Positions 48,945-58,582 of a stretch of 64,000 nt of DNA are shown piece after piece. The notes beneath the pieces were generated by a model. It worked only from the letters and a program-made list of their open reading frames with translations. It was not told the DNA's origin and did not search any database. The first letter of the stretch is position 1. Each line of letters begins with the position of its first letter. Source of the stretch: Mesorhizobium australicum WSM2073 (GTDB lineage Bacteria; Pseudomonadota; Alphaproteobacteria; Rhizobiales; Rhizobiaceae); contig NC_019973.1 of assembly GCF_000230995.2 (NCBI RefSeq), forward strand, positions 6,028,001 through 6,092,000, given 5' to 3'. The position numbers and the translations under genes are program-made.

Positions 48945-50222
48945 ATGAACTATCAGCGGTTTTTCGAGGAAGCGATCGATCAGCTCCATGCCGAGCGTCG
49001 CTACCGCGTCTTCGCCGACCTGGAGCGTATCGCGGGCAAGTTTCCGCGCGCCATCTGGCGTTCCAACGGCCGCGCCGAGGAAATCACCGTCTGGTGTTCC
49101 AACGACTATCTCGGCATGGGCCAGCATCCTGACGTGATCGCCGCATTCCAGAACGCGGCCGGCAAGATGGGTTCGGGCGCCGGTGGCACCCGCAACATCT
49201 CCGGCACTTCCAACCCGCTGGTCGAGCTCGAGCATGAGCTGGCCGACCTGCACGACAAGGAAGCCGCCTTGGTCTTCACCTCCGGCTTCGTCTCCAACGA
49301 AGCCTCGATCTCGACCATAGCGCGGCTTTTGCCCAATTGCCTGATCATCTCGGACGAGCTGAACCATGCCTCGATGATCGAAGGCGTGCGGCGCTCGGGC
49401 GCCGAGAAAAAGATCTTCCGCCACAATGACGTCGCGCATCTGGAAAGCCTGCTGCAGACCGCGGGGCGCGAACGCGCCAAGCTGATCGTCTTCGAAAGCG
49501 TCTATTCGATGGATGGCGACATCGCGCCGATCAAGGAGATCGTCGAACTTGCCGAACGCTACAACGCCATGACCTATATCGACGAGGTCCACGCCGTCGG
49601 CATGTACGGACCGCGCGGCGGCGGCATCACCGAGCGCGAAGGCCTGGCCGACCGCATCGACATCATCGAAGGCACGCTGGCCAAGGCGTTCGGCACGCTG
49701 GGCGGCTACATTACCGGCACCAGCGCCGTCATCGACGCGGTGCGCTCCTACGCGCCGGGCTTCATCTTCACCACCGCGCTGCCGCCGGCGATCGCCGCGG
49801 CCGCCACCACCTCGATCCGTCACCTGAAGCGCTCGCAGGCCGAGCGCGACGCCCAGCAGCAGCAGGCGAGCCGAACCAAGCAGATCCTGTCGGCGGCCGG
49901 TCTGCCGGTGATGGAATCGCCGACACATATCGTGCCGGTGCTGGTTGGCGATCCTGAACTCTGCAAGATGGCGAGCGACCGCCTGCTCGGCGTCCACGGC
50001 ATCTACATCCAGCCGATCAACTACCCGACGGTGCCACGCGGTACCGAACGGTTGCGCATCACGCCGACGCCGTTCCATTCCGATGCGCTGATCGCCGAAC
50101 TGCAGGACGCGCTGGTCGAAACCTGGGACGCGCTCGGCATCCCCTACGGTTCGGCGGGACGGCCCTCAGTGACCAAGAGCGACCGCATCATTCCACTGCT
50201 GGTGCCCAAGTCGGGCGGCTGA
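48945..50222 (+). CDS. hemA: 5-aminolevulinate synthase
   Basis: This is a 425-residue protein. The ATG at 48945 gives [15 protein letters not shown], the usual alphaproteobacterial start; an in-frame ATG at 48816 is unlikely. Class II aminotransferase-fold motifs are present: [44 protein letters not shown] and PLP lysine in [15 protein letters not shown]. It condenses glycine and succinyl-CoA, the C4 route to heme, which is characteristic of alphaproteobacteria and not of gamma or beta groups. Confidence 0.97.
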   Translation: MNYQRFFEEAIDQLHAERRYRVFADLERIAGKFPRAIWRSNGRAEEITVWCSNDYLGMGQHPDVIAAFQNAAGKMGSGAGGTRNISGTSNPLVELEHELADLHDKEAALVFTSGFVSNEASISTIARLLPNCLIISDELNHASMIEGVRRSGAEKKIFRHNDVAHLESLLQTAGRERAKLIVFESVYSMDGDIAPIKEIVELAERYNAMTYIDEVHAVGMYGPRGGGITEREGLADRIDIIEGTLAKAFGTLGGYITGTSAVIDAVRSYAPGFIFTTALPPAIAAAATTSIRHLKRSQAERDAQQQQASRTKQILSAAGLPVMESPTHIVPVLVGDPELCKMASDRLLGVHGIYIQPINYPTVPRGTERLRITPTPFHSDALIAELQDALVETWDALGIPYGSAGRPSVTKSDRIIPLLVPKSGG

Positions 50223-50248
50223 AGTCAGGTGGCGGAAGCCGCCGCCGC

Positions 50249-51427
50249 TCAGACAGTCTTCATCCACCTTGCCAGCCGGTTTGCCGCATCCTCGAGCTGG
50301 TCGAGCCGGCGGTGGAAGCACAGCCGCAGGAACGCTTCGCCACCGGGCCCGAAGGCGGTGCCGGGCGCCAGGCCGACATTGGCCTTGTCGACGATTTCGA
50401 AAGCGGCTGCCCGCGAGTCCGTGATGCCGTCGACGGTGAAGAACAGGTAGAAGGCGCCCTGCGGCACGGTGAAGCGCGCCTTGCCGGTTTCGCCCAGAAT
50501 ACCGCAGACCAGGTCGCGCGCTTGCCTCGCCCGCTCCACCTGTTCGGCGACGAAGGCATCGCCCTCGTCGAGCGCCGCGACCGCGCCGCGCTGCATGAAC
50601 TGGGCGACGCCCGAGTTCGAATACTGGATCAGGTTCTCGAACACCTGCTGCAGGCCTGGATGCGTCTTGATCCAGCCGACGCGCCAGCCGGTCATCGCCC
50701 AGTTCTTAGAGAAACTGTTGACGAACAGGATGCGGTCTTCCGCCTCCGCGATGTCGAGGAAGGACGGCGCGCGGCCGTGCCCATAGTGGAACAGCGAATA
50801 GATCTCGTCGGCGATGATCCACAGGCCTTTGGCGCGGGCGAGATCGAGGATCGCCCGCAAGGTCTCGTGATCGGCGGTCCAGCCGGTCGGATTGGACGGC
50901 GTGTTGATGAACAACGCCTTCGTGCGCGGTGTGACCGCCGCCGCTATTTTCTCGACGTCGCATGACCAGCCATTTCCGGAATGGTCGAGTGTGACCGGCA
51001 CCGGAACGGCACCCGCGATGGCGGCGGCGGCGTCGAAATTCGGCCAGGCGGGCGACAGGTAGATCACCTCGTCGCCGGCTCCCGCAAGCGCATCGAGCGC
51101 CAACTGGATGGCATGCATGCCGGAGCCGGTGACGATGAATTGCTCCTCGGCGAAGGTCTTGGCGAAGTGCCTTTCGTAGTAGCGTGCCAGCGCCTGCCTG
51201 AGATCGGGAATGCCCCTCTGCCAAGTGTAGAACGTCTCGCCGCCGGCCAGCGCCTTCGACGCCGCATCGGTGATGAAGGACGGCGTCGGCAGGTCGCCCT
51301 CGCCGGCCCAAAGCGGGATCAGGCCTTCGCGCAATCTACCATAGTTGACGACGGCGACGATACCGCTTTCGGGCGCGGCCAGGGCCTCGGGGCGCAGGGT
51401 CTGGATCAAGGTCATGGGCAGGTCCAT
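50249..51427 (-). CDS. class I/II PLP-dependent aminotransferase
   Basis: This is a 392-residue protein (ATG at 51427; ATG at 51415 four codons later is equally possible). Motifs: FYTWQRGIPDLRQAL, VTGSGMHAIQLALDAL, NTPSNPTGWTADHE, IADEIYSLFHYG, and PLP lysine in NSFSKNWAMTGWRVGW. It resembles aspartate/aromatic aminotransferases of fold type I; substrate cannot be read from sequence. Monocistronic, between hemA (convergent) and the mscL terminator. Confidence 0.9.
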   Translation of the reverse strand: MDLPMTLIQTLRPEALAAPESGIVAVVNYGRLREGLIPLWAGEGDLPTPSFITDAASKALAGGETFYTWQRGIPDLRQALARYYERHFAKTFAEEQFIVTGSGMHAIQLALDALAGAGDEVIYLSPAWPNFDAAAAIAGAVPVPVTLDHSGNGWSCDVEKIAAAVTPRTKALFINTPSNPTGWTADHETLRAILDLARAKGLWIIADEIYSLFHYGHGRAPSFLDIAEAEDRILFVNSFSKNWAMTGWRVGWIKTHPGLQQVFENLIQYSNSGVAQFMQRGAVAALDEGDAFVAEQVERARQARDLVCGILGETGKARFTVPQGAFYLFFTVDGITDSRAAAFEIVDKANVGLAPGTAFGPGGEAFLRLCFHRRLDQLEDAANRLARWMKTV

Positions 51428-51467
51428 TGTCTCGGGGCGTTCGCAGGTGCTGTTTACCAGATGCGAA

Positions 51468-51504
51468 AACAGAAAACCCCGGCCGCGAACGACCGGGGTT
51501 TTGG
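51468..51504 (-). terminator. intrinsic terminator of mscL
   Basis: A long near-perfect stem (AAAACCCCGG... / ...CCGGGGTTTT, 51473-51502) ends on the minus strand in TTTTCTGTTTT. It lies 20 bases after the mscL stop and is symmetric enough to work in both directions. Confidence 0.88.
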
Positions 51505-51524
51505 TCCAGAAGAACCCTATCCGT

Positions 51525-51947
51525 CTATCGCCTGGCCAGCAGATCGCGGATTTCGGTCAAAAGCTGCACATCGGCCGGCGGTGGCGCGGCCGCTGGAGCC
51601 GGCTTTTCCCTTTCCAGGCGCCTGCGCATGTTGTTCACGGCCTTGACCATGAGGAAGATGATGAAGGCTAGGATGATGAAATTCAGCACCACGGTGATGA
51701 AGCTGCCATAGGCAAAAACAGCACCTTGCTTTTTGGCTTCCGCCAGCGAGGTGGCGTTGACGGCCGAGGAAAGCCCAAAGAAGTAGTTGTTGAAGTCCAA
51801 GCCGCCGAAGATCGCTCCGACAATCGGCATGATGATGTCGTTGACCAGGGAATCGACGATCTTGCCGAAGGCAGCGCCGATGATGACGCCGACGGCCAAG
51901 TCCATCACATTGCCCTTGGAAATGAATTCCTGGAATTCTTTCAGCAT
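51525..51947 (-). CDS. mscL: large-conductance mechanosensitive channel MscL
   Basis: This is a 140-residue protein. The ATG at 51947 after AAGGAGGG gives [20 protein letters not shown]; the frame upstream is non-coding. Two transmembrane helices are clear ([18 protein letters not shown] and [19 protein letters not shown]), with the GAAFGKIV gate constriction, a periplasmic loop, and a Pro/Ala-rich C-terminus plus final helix ([10 protein letters not shown]). It releases solutes at membrane tension after hypo-osmotic shock. Confidence 0.97.
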   Translation of the reverse strand: MLKEFQEFISKGNVMDLAVGVIIGAAFGKIVDSLVNDIIMPIVGAIFGGLDFNNYFFGLSSAVNATSLAEAKKQGAVFAYGSFITVVLNFIILAFIIFLMVKAVNNMRRRLEREKPAPAAAPPPADVQLLTEIRDLLARR

Positions 51948-52188
51948 TCGACCCTCCTTATCATGGCGGGCCGCGCAGCCGTCCCATCCCGGAAGCACCG
52001 CCCCGGCGACACCATAACAAAAACCTCAAGTTGCAACATGGGCAAAAAGGAGAAAACAACCGGTTTCGCCTTACCCTGCGTTACCTCTTTGAAATCAGGT
52101 GCCCAAAGCCGTGATGGACTTGACGCCCAAGCTGTGATTGCGTCTGACCCGGCCAGGTGAAAATCGGCACAGGGAGGATCTTGCCGGC

Positions 52189-55100
52189 GTGCAGGGCTTG
52201 TTCATCGTCATCATCGCGATCGCCTATGTGACGCTGCTGTTCGCCATCGCCAGCCTGGGCGACCGCCGCTCGGCCTTGTCAGGGCCCAGCAGGGCGCGAC
52301 CTTTCATCTATGCGCTCAGCCTTGCCATTTACTGCACGTCCTGGACCTTCTTCGGCTCGGTCGGCCTTTCCTCCGAACGCGGCCTCGAGTTCCTCGGCAT
52401 CTATACCGGCCCGGTGCTGGTGTTCGTGTTCGGCTTTCCCTTGCTCAACCGCATCGTGCGGCTGGCCAAGACCGAGAAGATCACTTCGGTCGCCGACTTC
52501 CTCGGCGCCCGCTACGGCAAGAGCTTCACCGTGGCAGCCATCGCCACGCTGATCGCCACGATCGGCGCCGTGCCCTATATCGCGCTGCAATTGAAGGCGA
52601 TCTCCGGCTCGGTCAGCCTGATGGTCGAGCATTATACGGGCTCGCCGCCGTCCTTCGATCCGTTCGTCAGCGACATCTCGCTGGTCGTCGCCATGCTGCT
52701 TGCGCTGTTCGCGGTCCTGTTCGGCACGCGCCACGCCGATGCCACCGAACACCAGGATGGGCTGGTGCTGGCGGTGGCGGTGGAGACCGTGGTCAAGCTC
52801 GCCGCCTTCCTGGCCATCGGCCTGATGGTCACCTTCCTGATCTTCGGCGGCCCCGGCGACATGTTCGACCGGCTGGCCGAGAATGGCCAGGTGCGGCAGG
52901 CAATGGGCTATTCGACATCGCTGGCCACCTGGCTGGTGCTGACGTGCCTGAGCGGCTTTGCCATCATCCTTTTGCCGCGGCAGTTCTACGTCACCATCGT
53001 CGAGAACCGCAGCGAGGCCGAACTGCGCACCGCGACTTGGGTGTTCCCGCTGTATCTCGTGGCGATCAACCTGTTCGTGCTGCCGATCGCCTTTGCCGGC
53101 CTGACGCTGGTCGGCGCGAGGACGAGCAGCGACCTTTACGTGCTGTCGCTGCCGCTGTTCAGCGGCCACGATTTCCTGGCCATGGCCGCCTTCATCGGCG
53201 GCTTGTCGGCGGCAACCGCCATGGTCATCGTGGAGAGCGTGGCGCTGTCGATCATGATCTCCAACGACCTGATCATCCCGCTGTTCGTGCGCCGGCTGTT
53301 GCGGACGACCACCTCGGAGAACGAGGATTGGTCGACGCTCATCCTCAATGTGCGGCGGGCGTCGATCTTCATCCTTTTGTTCATCGCCTTTCTCTATTAT
53401 CGCGAGAGCACCAACAGCGCCCGGCTGTCCTCGATCGGCCTGATGTCCTTCGCCGCGATCGCGCAGTTCGCCCCTGCCCTGGTTGGTGGGCTGATCTGGC
53501 GCGGCGCCAATGGCCGGGGTGCGGCACTCGGCATGGTCGCCGGCATCCTGGTCTGGGGCTATACGCTGCTGGTCCCGTCGCTCGTCGCGCCCGATACAGG
53601 CATCATCGTCCACGGACTGTTCGGCTTCGAGGCACTGCGGCCGCAGGCACTGTTCGGCACCGTCGCCGAGCCGCTGAACCACGGCGTGCTATGGAGCCTT
53701 TCGGTCAACGCGCTGTTTTTCGTCTTCGGGTCACTGTCGCGCGCGTCGGTACCGCTGGAGCGCATCCAGGCATCGATCTTCGTGCCGCGCGAAGCCGGAC
53801 CGATGCCGAGCCTGCGCCGCTTCCGCACCGCCATCACCGTCAACGACCTCAAGGATACGATCGCACGCTATCTCGGCGTCGAACGAACCGAGCGGTCGTT
53901 TCAATCCTTCGAGAAGAGCAATGGTACCTCGCTGCATGGCAACGAGCAGGCCAGCATGGACGTCATCCGCTTTTCCGAGCAGCTTTTGGCCAGCGCCGTC
54001 GGCTCCTCCTCGGCACGGTTGATCCTGTCGCTGCTGTTCCGGCGCCACGACCGCGAATCCCGCGACGCCTTCCGCCTGCTCGACGACGCCACGGAAGCGC
54101 TGCAGCACAACCGCGACCTGCTGCAGATCGCGCTGGACCAGATGGAGCAAGGCATTACCGTCTTCGACCGCGATTTCCGGCTGATCTGCTGGAACCGCCA
54201 ATACCGGGCGCTGTTCGACCTGCCCGACGAGATGGGCCAGGTCGGCGTTTCGCTCGACCAGATCCTTCGCCATCTGGCCGAACGCGGCGACATTCCCGCC
54301 GACCAGCGCGTGACGATGCTCAACCGGCTGACCAGCTTCGTCAGCCCCTGGCAGATGGAGCTGAAGACCAGCGGCCGCATCCTCGAACTGCGCTCCAACC
54401 CGATGCCTGACGGCGGCATCGTCGCCACCTATGCCGACATTTCCGGCCGCGTCGAACAGGATCTCGCGCTGAAAAGCGCCAATGAATCACTGGAGCAGCG
54501 CGTCAAGACCCGCACCATCGAACTGACTGGGGTCAACGAGGAATTGACCCGGGTCAACGAGGAACTGGCGCAGGCCCAGATGCTCGCCGAGGAGGCCAAT
54601 CTCGGCAAGACGCGCTTCCTTGCCGCCGCCGGTCACGACATCCTGCAGCCCTTGAACGCCGCCCGGCTCTATTGCTCCTCGCTGATCGAGAAGGCCGGCA
54701 AGGGTCCGGCCGGCAAGGCGGCCATCAACATCGAATCCTCGCTGGAATCGGTCGAGACCATTCTCGGCGCCGTGCTCGACATTTCGCGCCTCGATGCCGG
54801 CGCCATGAAGCCGGACGATACCGCCTTCAACCTCGACGGCCTGCTCAGCCAGATCGGCAATGATTTTCGACCGATGGCCGCAGCAAAGAAGCTCGAGCTG
54901 ACCATCATTGCATCCTCACTGACCGTGATGACGGACCGCAACCTGTTGCGCCGCCTGATCCAGAACCTGGTTTCCAATGCCATCAAGTACACCCGCCAGG
55001 GCCGCATCCTGGTCGGCGTGCGGCGGCGCGGCGAACTGGCGGAGATCCAGATCATCGACACCGGCATTGGCATCGCCGGTGACAAGCTGAACACTGTCTT

Positions 55101-55698
55101 CCATGAGTTTACCCGACTGGACGAAGGCGCACGCGAAGCAGAAGGTCTTGGTCTTGGCCTGTCCATCGTCGACCGTATCGCCAGGGTGTTGCGGCTTGAG
55201 ATCCGTATCTTCTCCAACCCGGGCAAGGGCACGCGCTTTTCCGTCATCCTGCCCGTGGCGGCCGCGCAGGTGCCGCGACGCGAGGTCGAGACCAGGGCGC
55301 CGGCCCGCGCGGCGGCTTCGCTCTCCGGCCTGCATGTGCTGTGCATCGACAATGACATCCGTATCCTCGAGGGCATGCGGCTGCTGCTCGAGGGCTGGGG
55401 CTGCAATGTCGCTACGGTGACCGGCTCGGAGGATCTGGAGAGGGCCGCGATCGACCGTCCGGACATCGTGCTTGCCGACTACCATCTCGACCGCGAAACC
55501 GGTCTCGATATCATTATCAGGCTGCGAGCCACCCACGGCGATGACTTGCCGGCCGTGCTGGTCACGGCCGACCGTTCCAACGAGGTACGAGCAGCCGCGG
55601 CAGGCCTCGACATCCCGATGATCAACAAGCCGTTGAAGCCGGCGGTGCTGCGTTCGATGATGGCCAGGTTCAGGCCGATGGTGCGGGCGGCGGAGTGA
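52189..55698 (+). CDS. transporter-like hybrid sensor histidine kinase (SSS-PAS-HK-REC)
   Basis: This is a 1,169-residue protein. The GTG at 52189 after GGGAGGATCTTG is preferred over a TTG at 52138, which is in non-coding-like sequence. Residues about 1-500 form a sodium:solute-symporter-like membrane domain of 12-13 segments (TSWTFFGSVGLSSERGLEFLG, TSVADFLGARYGKSF). Then come a PAS domain with a conserved Trp core (ICWNRQYRALFDLPDEMGQ), a coiled coil, HisKA (AAAGHDILQPLNAARLY, phospho-His), HATPase (NLVSNAIKYTRQGR, DTGIGI, GLGLGLSIVDRI) and a receiver (CIDNDIRILEGM, phospho-Asp in VLADYHLD). Family relatives include NahK/ErcS-like kinases. The LuxR-type regulator 133 bases downstream, in opposite orientation, is a likely partner. 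Confidence 0.88.
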   Translation: MQGLFIVIIAIAYVTLLFAIASLGDRRSALSGPSRARPFIYALSLAIYCTSWTFFGSVGLSSERGLEFLGIYTGPVLVFVFGFPLLNRIVRLAKTEKITSVADFLGARYGKSFTVAAIATLIATIGAVPYIALQLKAISGSVSLMVEHYTGSPPSFDPFVSDISLVVAMLLALFAVLFGTRHADATEHQDGLVLAVAVETVVKLAAFLAIGLMVTFLIFGGPGDMFDRLAENGQVRQAMGYSTSLATWLVLTCLSGFAIILLPRQFYVTIVENRSEAELRTATWVFPLYLVAINLFVLPIAFAGLTLVGARTSSDLYVLSLPLFSGHDFLAMAAFIGGLSAATAMVIVESVALSIMISNDLIIPLFVRRLLRTTTSENEDWSTLILNVRRASIFILLFIAFLYYRESTNSARLSSIGLMSFAAIAQFAPALVGGLIWRGANGRGAALGMVAGILVWGYTLLVPSLVAPDTGIIVHGLFGFEALRPQALFGTVAEPLNHGVLWSLSVNALFFVFGSLSRASVPLERIQASIFVPREAGPMPSLRRFRTAITVNDLKDTIARYLGVERTERSFQSFEKSNGTSLHGNEQASMDVIRFSEQLLASAVGSSSARLILSLLFRRHDRESRDAFRLLDDATEALQHNRDLLQIALDQMEQGITVFDRDFRLICWNRQYRALFDLPDEMGQVGVSLDQILRHLAERGDIPADQRVTMLNRLTSFVSPWQMELKTSGRILELRSNPMPDGGIVATYADISGRVEQDLALKSANESLEQRVKTRTIELTGVNEELTRVNEELAQAQMLAEEANLGKTRFLAAAGHDILQPLNAARLYCSSLIEKAGKGPAGKAAINIESSLESVETILGAVLDISRLDAGAMKPDDTAFNLDGLLSQIGNDFRPMAAAKKLELTIIASSLTVMTDRNLLRRLIQNLVSNAIKYTRQGRILVGVRRRGELAEIQIIDTGIGIAGDKLNTVFHEFTRLDEGAREAEGLGLGLSIVDRIARVLRLEIRIFSNPGKGTRFSVILPVAAAQVPRREVETRAPARAAASLSGLHVLCIDNDIRILEGMRLLLEGWGCNVATVTGSEDLERAAIDRPDIVLADYHLDRETGLDIIIRLRATHGDDLPAVLVTADRSNEVRAAAAGLDIPMINKPLKPAVLRSMMARFRPMVRAAE

Positions 55699-55831
55699 CA
55701 TCGAAGCGCCTGAATCAGGCCTGGTGCTCCAGGGCTTCGAGATAGGCGCAGAACATGTCGGCGAGCGCATCGGAACAGGTCGATGCGGCGAGCCGAAGTT
55801 AAAAGTTCCGACTGAGCCAAGCAGCCGGCAC

Positions 55832-56491
55832 TCAGCCCGCCGGCTGCAGCGGGTCGCTGCCTATCTTGGACAGCAGGATCACCGCCTGGGTGCGACTGTC
55901 GACGCCGAGCTTTTGCAATATGGCCGAGACATGCGCCTTGATCGTCGCCTCGGAGACGCCGAGTTCATAAGCGATCTGCTTGTTGAGCAGACCCTCGGCC
56001 AGCATGCCGAGCACGCGGGTCTGCTGCGGGGTCAACGTCTGCAATCGTTTGATCAGGTCCGATATTTCGGGATCGCGTTCGACGCCGAGATCGACGCCGA
56101 CAGGTGCCGCGATATCGCCGGCAAGCACCGACTGCACGGCGCCGCGGATTTCCTCCATGCTGGCCGACTTGGAGATGAAACCGGAGGCGCCGAGATCGAG
56201 CGCGCGCCGTATGGTCGCCGGGTCGTCATGCGCCGACACCACGACCAGCGGCACCGCAGGATGGATACCGCGCAACGAGATCAGGCCGGAGAGGCCGCTG
56301 GCGCCGGGCATCGACAGGTCGAGCAGCACCAGATCGACATCTTCATTAGCCACGACCAGCGCCTTGGCGCTTTCGAAATCACCGGCCTCATGGATGGCGG
56401 CGACATTGCCGATGCCGGCAAGCGCCTCGCGCAGCGCGCCGCGAAACAGCGGATGATCGTCGGCGATCACGAAAGAATAGCCTGACGGCAA
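55832..56491 (-). CDS. NarL/LuxR-type response regulator
   Basis: This is a 219-residue protein. The TTG at 56491, with GGGAGGGACAT directly upstream, is the best start because the receiver begins three residues later (YSFVIADDHPLFRGALREAL). The phospho-acceptor is in LVLLDLSMPG, the switch Thr/Ser and Lys in VVVSAHDD and FISKSAS. The C-terminal LuxR helix-turn-helix (LTPQQTRVLGMLAEGLLNKQIA, SEATIKAHVSAILQKL) is complete. Likely output partner of the neighbouring hybrid kinase (inference from proximity; transcribed convergently). Bases 55699-55831 include a possible C-terminal scrap of a TetR-like regulator on the minus strand, too short to annotate. Confidence 0.88.
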   Translation of the reverse strand: MPSGYSFVIADDHPLFRGALREALAGIGNVAAIHEAGDFESAKALVVANEDVDLVLLDLSMPGASGLSGLISLRGIHPAVPLVVVSAHDDPATIRRALDLGASGFISKSASMEEIRGAVQSVLAGDIAAPVGVDLGVERDPEISDLIKRLQTLTPQQTRVLGMLAEGLLNKQIAYELGVSEATIKAHVSAILQKLGVDSRTQAVILLSKIGSDPLQPAG

Positions 56492-56613
56492 ATGTCCCTC
56501 CCCGAATCCCCGATTTACTGCTTTTTGCGGGATCAGTTGGACGATTATGAGGGGCTGCGCACTGTTTTCAAGCGGCAAAGCCAGCGCGCCGCGTTTTCCC
56601 TCGTCTATGGCGC

Positions 56614-57048
56614 TCAGGTCTTCTGCGAGTTGGGCCGGGCGCCGTCGCCGCTGTCCTTGTCCATATCCTTGACGATGCCCATGAAGCTCTTCAGGAAGCG
56701 CTCCATGTAGCTCATCGTCGTGTTGAAATCCTCCTCGCTCGGCAGTTTCGATTCGAGACGGGCGGAGAGCGAATTCTCCAGCTTGGTGACGCGCTCGTCC
56801 ATCGCCTTCATCGAGGCTTGCAAGCGATCGACCTCGTCCTGGTAGGCGGCGCGTTCGTCGGCCGCCATCTTGCAGACGAGCTGGCCCGAACGCTCCTCGC
56901 AGATCGACATCGCGCCGGTCTGCGTATCCATGCGGATATAGCCGGTGGCCGATTTTTCCAGCCGGTAGCGGTCCGTTTCTTCCGAATAAGCTGAAGCCGC
57001 GACCAGCGAAACGAGCGCGGCGGGGATCAAGATGTGCTGCAGACGCAT
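56614..57048 (-). CDS. exported coiled-coil protein of unknown function
   Basis: This is a 144-residue protein. The ATG at 57048 follows GGAGGACAAC; longer in-frame starts have no site. A signal peptide (LIPAALVSLVAASAYS) precedes a short beta region with a disulfide-type CxxxxxxxxC pair (ICEERSGQLVCK) and a helical heptad stretch (DEVDRLQASMKAMDERVTKLE). It is predicted periplasmic. The tail is acidic (DMDKDSGDG). No family recognised by name, though the signal-peptide, Cys-pair and coiled-coil layout is common in rhizobia. Confidence 0.78.
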   Translation of the reverse strand: MRLQHILIPAALVSLVAASAYSEETDRYRLEKSATGYIRMDTQTGAMSICEERSGQLVCKMAADERAAYQDEVDRLQASMKAMDERVTKLENSLSARLESKLPSEEDFNTTMSYMERFLKSFMGIVKDMDKDSGDGARPNSQKT

Positions 57049-57155
57049 GTTGTCCTCCATGGCCAAGGCCTCAAATATCGCATGTTTGCGCCGGAAATGG
57101 GGAAGACCCTTGGCCTGGCCTTCCCCGCGCGACTGGTTCGGATTATAGCGCAACC

Positions 57156-57506
57156 ATGTCACAGATTATCTACAAGATAACTCCGCAAGCGCCTTGGCGC
57201 GAGGCCGAAGCCAAAGGCCGCTTCGCCGGAGCGCCGATCGACACCGCCGACGGCTTCATCCATTTTTCGACGGCGGCGCAGGCCAGGGAAACCGCGGCAA
57301 AGCATTTCCAGGGCCAGACCGACCTTCTGCTGGTCGCCGTCGACGGAAACCGCCTGGGTGATGCGCTGAAATACGAAATCTCGCGCGGCGGCGCGCTGTT
57401 TCCGCACCTCTACGGCGTGCTCGACCTGAAAGCGGTGCTCTGGGTCAAGCCGCTGCCGCTTGGGGCCGACGGTACCCACCAGTTCCCGGCCCTGGAGGGG
57501 CAATGA
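57156..57506 (+). CDS. DUF952 domain protein
   Basis: This is a 116-residue soluble protein beginning IIYKITPQAPWREAEAKGRF and containing DGFIHFSTAAQARETA and LKYEISRGGALFPHLYG, the DUF952 pattern (structurally related to ADP-ribosyltransferase-like and glutathione-transferase-associated folds, function unassigned). It overlaps the pyrD start at ATGA, so the two are translationally coupled. Confidence 0.88.
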   Translation: MSQIIYKITPQAPWREAEAKGRFAGAPIDTADGFIHFSTAAQARETAAKHFQGQTDLLLVAVDGNRLGDALKYEISRGGALFPHLYGVLDLKAVLWVKPLPLGADGTHQFPALEGQ

Positions 57507-58582
57507 GCGTGCTCGACCGGATCGGCCAGAAACTGCTGTTCACCTTCGATCCGGAAACCGCGCATGGCTTGTCGATCGCGGCACTGCGCTGCGGCCTGCC
57601 GGGCGGCGCGCGGACGGTACGCGATACGAGGCTGAAGGTCAGCCTTTGCGGTCTCGATTTCCCGAACCCACTTGGCATGGCGGCTGGCTACGACAAGAAC
57701 GCCGAAGTACCCGACGCGCTGCTTGGCCTCGGCTTTGGCTTTGCCGAAGTCGGCACGGTGACGCCGCTGCCGCAGGCCGGCAACCCGAAGCCGCGCATCT
57801 TCCGGCTGACATCGAATGAAGCTGTCATCAACCGGCTGGGCTTTAACAATGAGGGCCATGCGGCCGCCGAAAAAAGGCTTGTGGCGCGCTTGGGGCGCGG
57901 CGGCATCGTCGGCGTCAACATTGGTGCCAACAAGGACAGCACCGACCGCGTCGGCGACTATGAGAGCGGCGTTTCCCGCTTTGCTCCTTATGCCAGCTAT
58001 CTCACCGTCAACATTTCCTCGCCCAACACACCAGGCCTGCGCACCATGCAGGCGCGCGAGCAGCTCGGCGAATTATTGTCCCGGGTCAGGGCCGCGCGCA
58101 CTGCAGCGTCCGCGCAGCCGCCGATCTTCCTCAAGATCGCGCCTGATCTGGTCGAGGCCGAACTGGAGGATATCGCCGCCGAGGTCATCGAAAAGCAGAT
58201 CGACGGCATCATCGTTTCCAACACAACCATTTCCCGCCCGGCGCTGCGCAGCGACGATGCCGCGCGGGAGACAGGCGGGCTTTCGGGAAAGCCGCTATTC
58301 GAGCGCTCGACCATCGTGCTGGCCAGGATGCGCAAGCTGCTCGGGCCCGAAATGGCCATCATCGGTGTCGGCGGTGTCAACTCAATGGAGACGGCTCTGG
58401 AAAAGATCCGCGCCGGCGCCGATCTCGTCCAGCTCTACACCGGCATGATCTATGGCGGACCGGCGCTGCCGGGCCGGATCGTCGCCGGGATGGCACGTTT
58501 TGCCGAAACGGAAAAACTCAAGTCGATGCGCGAGTTGCGCGACAGCCATCTCGACCGATGGGCGTCGAAGCCGCTCAGCTGA
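57503..58582 (+). CDS. pyrD: dihydroorotate dehydrogenase (quinone), class 2
   Basis: This is a 359-residue protein. The N-terminal amphipathic helix region (LDRIGQKLLFTFDPETAHGLSI) marks the membrane-associated, quinone-dependent class. The FMN barrel follows: NPLGMAAGYDKNAE, GFAEVGTVTPLPQAGNPKPR, NRLGFNNEGHA, ANKDS, YLTVNISSPNTPGLR (catalytic Ser) and IGVGGVNSMETALEKIRAGA. It oxidises dihydroorotate to orotate in pyrimidine synthesis. Its 3' end overlaps the convergent MATE gene by 8 bases. Confidence 0.97.
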   Translation: MSVLDRIGQKLLFTFDPETAHGLSIAALRCGLPGGARTVRDTRLKVSLCGLDFPNPLGMAAGYDKNAEVPDALLGLGFGFAEVGTVTPLPQAGNPKPRIFRLTSNEAVINRLGFNNEGHAAAEKRLVARLGRGGIVGVNIGANKDSTDRVGDYESGVSRFAPYASYLTVNISSPNTPGLRTMQAREQLGELLSRVRAARTAASAQPPIFLKIAPDLVEAELEDIAAEVIEKQIDGIIVSNTTISRPALRSDDAARETGGLSGKPLFERSTIVLARMRKLLGPEMAIIGVGGVNSMETALEKIRAGADLVQLYTGMIYGGPALPGRIVAGMARFAETEKLKSMRELRDSHLDRWASKPLS

